Source: Piper betle
Taxonomy: Eukaryota > Streptophyta > Magnoliopsida > Piperales > Piperaceae
NCBI GenBank assembly: GCA_033002965.1
Contig: JAURVB010000190.1
Coordinates: forward strand, 62,001 to 126,000
DNA length: 64,000 nt
Direction: 5' to 3'
A program made the position numbers and the translations under genes. Shown here in pieces: positions 60,869 to 64,000 of the stretch (position 1 is the stretch's first letter; every line of letters starts with the position of its first letter). The notes beneath the pieces are model-generated. The model ran no database searches, was not told where the DNA came from, and saw only the letters and a program-made list of their open reading frames with translations.

Positions 60869-63862
60869 TGTAAAACCCACGATTCGAGTTAGGGTTTTAT
60901 ATTTAGAACCGGTCGGGTCGACCGTTATTTTTTGAGTTGAGTCAGTTTCAGGACACGTGTACCGAGCCGATGCCAGTCGCGTGTATGAGCTATGAGGGTC
61001 ATGCGTACCCAAGTATATGATGATAACGTCATGAACACAGCAGAACAGAATGAGTTATCAGATATATGAGAGTATGCCAGTCATTTTTTTATTATTTTTA
61101 TATATAATGGATCGTAGAATTAGTTTTAGGCCGTTTATTGCGTTAGGATGCGTTACGGGCATTTCGGGTGGGTTGATAGTTCTAGAGCATATCATTACGA
61201 TGTTTGGTATTTGTTTGATTTTACGGGATTTTTCCCAATTTTTATGAATTTTTTTAGGATTTAATACGACTTAGTTATTATACTTGACTCGAGTCGGAGA
61301 CGAGTCAAGTAATATTTACGAGTTTGCCATCGAGTCTTTTTCTCCCCCATACCTTCTTCCCCGACCCTTACCGCGACGCCGCCACTGCGCGTCGCCGCCG
61401 CCGCCGCCCGGTCGCCGATCGACCCTGCCTAGCCCCGCCACGGCGTCGCCGTGCCACCCCGACCAGCCCCGGCCGCTGCCAGGCCGCCGCGACGCCGGAA
61501 TCGCCACGCCTAGCGCCGCGACTGCCTTTGGTCGCGTCGCCGATTCTGCCGCCGGCGACCGTCGCAGCCGTCATCCAGTGGTCGCCTCAGCACCACCGAC
61601 CACCTAGCGGCCTTCCTCGACCGGAGCGGAGGCCATCGCCGCCCTGGCCGGCCGGATCTAGCGACCCATCGCCGCCGGCCCTGTTTTAGCCATTTTCCGG
61701 CGAGCCGCCACCTCCGTTGGCCGCGTCGACCTCGTAGATGAGTCGGGCTCGCCGAGCCGGTTCCGAGGGTACCCAACACGACCCCTTTCCGACTAGTAGA
61801 CGCCGCCGACGATTGTCGCCGGAAAACCACCGGAAGCCGCCGAAAAACCGCCAGCAGCTGCCGGAAAACCGGAATTTCCGGAATTCGCTGGAATTCACCG
61901 GATCTTCCGCGGGGCTCACCCAGTCGAGCCCGATCGAACGTCGGACGCCGAGGGAGCGCCGAATTCGAGGTCCGAGACACGCGACGGAACCCTAACCGTC
62001 GCCGAATGCCAACTACGTGAGGTATAATTACCTCCGATTGAGTTATTTAAAATTGATTATGATTGTTAGCATAGCATGCTAGAATTAACTAGTTGTCATA
62101 ATGAATGTTAGCAGAGTATGCTAGATTTGATTAACTGTTATGAGTAATGCCTAATTATGAGTGAAGGGATGATTGTATGATTTGAGTGATTGCGAATAAA
62201 TAGTAAGTGATCTAACGAGAGCATGATAAGTTATTACGACATAACTTAGAAAAACACGATAAGATTGGTATGAATAGGAGTTAGAATTTCTTTCATACTT
62301 ATTGTTATATAATTGTTGATTGTTGTGGTAGATGTTGTATTGTGAGCGTGTTTAATCATAACGAGTTTGATCCATCATTTAGTTAGCGGGCGTTAGTATC
62401 TAGTTTTGATGTGTAGGTACGGAGTAGGAGCTCGCCGCCTAGGCGCGATGACACGCTTGGAGCTTCTACCAGGTCCGTTTAGGACTCGTCCTGTTTTACT
62501 CTTTTCTATTGTATGTTTGATTTAATGCCTACAGGACGGGTTAAGTGGCGTTTTATCGGATCCCACTTAACTCGGGCCATTTAACCGAACATTTTTCGGA
62601 TTAATAACCCCTCGAGGATGAGATCCCTCGAGGTGATTTCGAAAACAAGATCCACCACAAGTTGCCTTCGGGCCTATTATATAAATCCCTACCCAGCCCT
62701 ATATATATGTAGTTTTCGCGTTTTCAGTGAGACGAGAGATGGAGAAATCGACTGCACGTACCATGCAGAGGATGCCGTGACAGTCAAAGCGGGCTCTGGA
62801 TTAGTGCCAGCGGACTGTTCCATTCCCGAGGGATCCTGACAACTCCGCGTTTGAGTTCCTCACACCCGGAGAACGTGGAGGTTTACGGGTACTGTTTAGT
62901 ACAGCGCATGTCCGGACTTGTGGTTCAAAGGGTACTAAAGGCGACTGCCTGAGAGTACTCGGCCTTCGTGCTCAAGGCCAGGAGAAATATGGAGGTAAGG
63001 AGAGGGCTTAGGATAAAGTTTCATGAGAAGTACTGAAAAGAAGTGCCGAGAGCGGCACAGTACCAGCAGCAGATCAGTTAGTTCGGGATGCTACCGGGTC
63101 TGCAGCCTAGTGGCTCCTCAGTAGTGCCCTTCAGAGTGTTCTTGAGGAAGTATATGGTTTTCTTTCATATGAGAGTTTGCTCTCATAGCCAGCTTGTTAT
63201 AGTTATTTTATTTTCCGGACCAGTAACACTTGTTACTGACGTGTTTTTATACTATATGTAGGTAATAATCACGAGTTGGAGGAGCCAGCTTGGACGGAGG
63301 AGCAATGAGGTCTTGTACAACACACATGTTAGATTTCTGAATGTTTAATATTGTATTATTATGTTATTATATTGTGAATGACATGAGTAAATGTTTGAGC
63401 ATGATGATATGATGTGAATGAAATGCTAAGACACGATAATAGAATGCAAAATATGATCAGAGTTGAGCAGCGGAAGCGTAGTGGGTTGAGACCCGAGCTT
63501 CAGAATGAATACGTTATAAATGAGATTTTGTGTGATTGTTAATGCATGCCGATATATTTGTATATATATTATTTTGACAGGGTGGGCCCATAATTGCACT
63601 TTTAGGGGAGACCCTGTTAGTTTTACTTCAGAATTTTCATCGATTTTGCTCGTAATTGTGATGGTGTGAAATTTAATTTGCATGTCATTCATGTAGTATC
63701 ATGTTAGGATTTTGTGCATGCATTCATTCATGACAGATCGTATCTTCATCTTAAGACGCCGAGATTGGATCCGCACGAGTTAGGTTCGCGTTAGCCGACC
63801 TAACCGGGGCCTGTAACATGCCGGTTTGGTTCATGAGTGTGAACCGGATTTGGGGTGTTACA
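60869..63862 (+). mobile_element. Gypsy-type 3' LTR, about 3.0 kb
   Basis: It begins TGTAAAACCC right after the polypurine tract and ends GGGGTGTTACA. It contains a GC-rich, gene-like island (about 61330-61990) with open frames on both strands, then AT-richer sequence and a region with 'tatataaatcc' and 'cctatatatatgtag' that may hold the promoter. The length is near the upper range for plant LTRs. There is no recognisable protein domain in the island. Confidence 0.78.
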
Positions 63863-64000
63863 CTATAATTAATAACCCATCCGAATATAATCCAACGCGT
63901 CCTAATGAGTTATTCGGCCTAAAACTATTCTATGATCAAATAAAAATAACAATCAATACTGTATACCTCTATATACTTGATAACCCATTTTTCATCATCT
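63863..64000. other. Window end, nothing recognised
   Basis: 138 bases of AT-rich DNA after the LTR, starting 'ctataattaataaccc'. No matching target duplication can be tested because the other LTR end is not in place. Confidence 0.4.

Noticed and set aside
61284..61995. Open frames of 63-156 codons on both strands
   Set aside because: Same LTR island in the opposite copy; no protein domain seen.
1..64000. CRISPR arrays, bacterial operons or plasmid-type origins
   Set aside because: The window is plant nuclear DNA; the repeats seen are microsatellites, tandem duplications and transposon ends without regular spacers.

Overview
The window is nuclear DNA from a flowering plant. Every gene has GT-AG introns, the protein families are plant-specific or plant-typical, and most of the sequence is AT-rich intergenic DNA carrying LTR retrotransposons, DNA-transposon remnants, microsatellites and direct repeats. 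Several first exons are very GC-rich while introns and later exons are AT-rich. That 5'-to-3' GC drop is common in monocots, so a non-grass monocot is my tentative guess; the sequence alone does not prove it.

Region by region: 1-440 is a GC-rich LTR-like piece. 3430-8095 (+) is a five-exon gene for a proline-rich membrane or cell-surface protein (DUF7036-like). 9564-11121 (-) is a three-exon chloroplast-type glutaredoxin-like (DUF836) gene with a G-box and TGGGCC promoter. 16888-17595 (+) is an intronless AP2/ERF transcription factor of the ERF012/013/014 type. 21104-21722 (-) is a broken ELO fatty-acid elongase-like gene lying against a block of direct repeats. 22.2-28.5 kb holds a TIR element with a GC-rich core, a decayed PIF/Harbinger transposase and an unidentified pseudogene. 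30361-32304 (-) is a MORN-repeat gene. 36.0-40.3 kb (-) is a decayed Ty1/copia element. 40551-43230 (-) is a PLP-dependent aminotransferase. 45.5-52.9 kb is a tandem duplication invaded by a solo LTR, a fold-back element and a small TIR element. 53497-55728 (+) is a seven-exon alpha carbonic anhydrase. 56.1-63.9 kb is a retrotransposon complex with roughly 3-kb LTRs in both orientations.

The genes do not form a pathway, as expected for plant chromosomal neighbours. The ERF gene, MORN gene and aminotransferase gene appear to be a conserved neighbourhood: the Arabidopsis relatives, as I remember them, sit together near AT1G77640-AT1G77670. Four genes (DUF7036-like, ELO-like, MORN, aminotransferase) carry single-base length changes in short homopolymers that break otherwise well-conserved frames. 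The simplest reading is uncorrected assembly error, so annotation pipelines would wrongly call these genes truncated or pseudogenic.

I found no convincing new multi-gene system. The most unusual structures are the GC-cored, hairpin-ended fold-back elements next to (TA)n tracts, and the tandemly duplicated carbonic anhydrase 5' flank with datable nested insertions.
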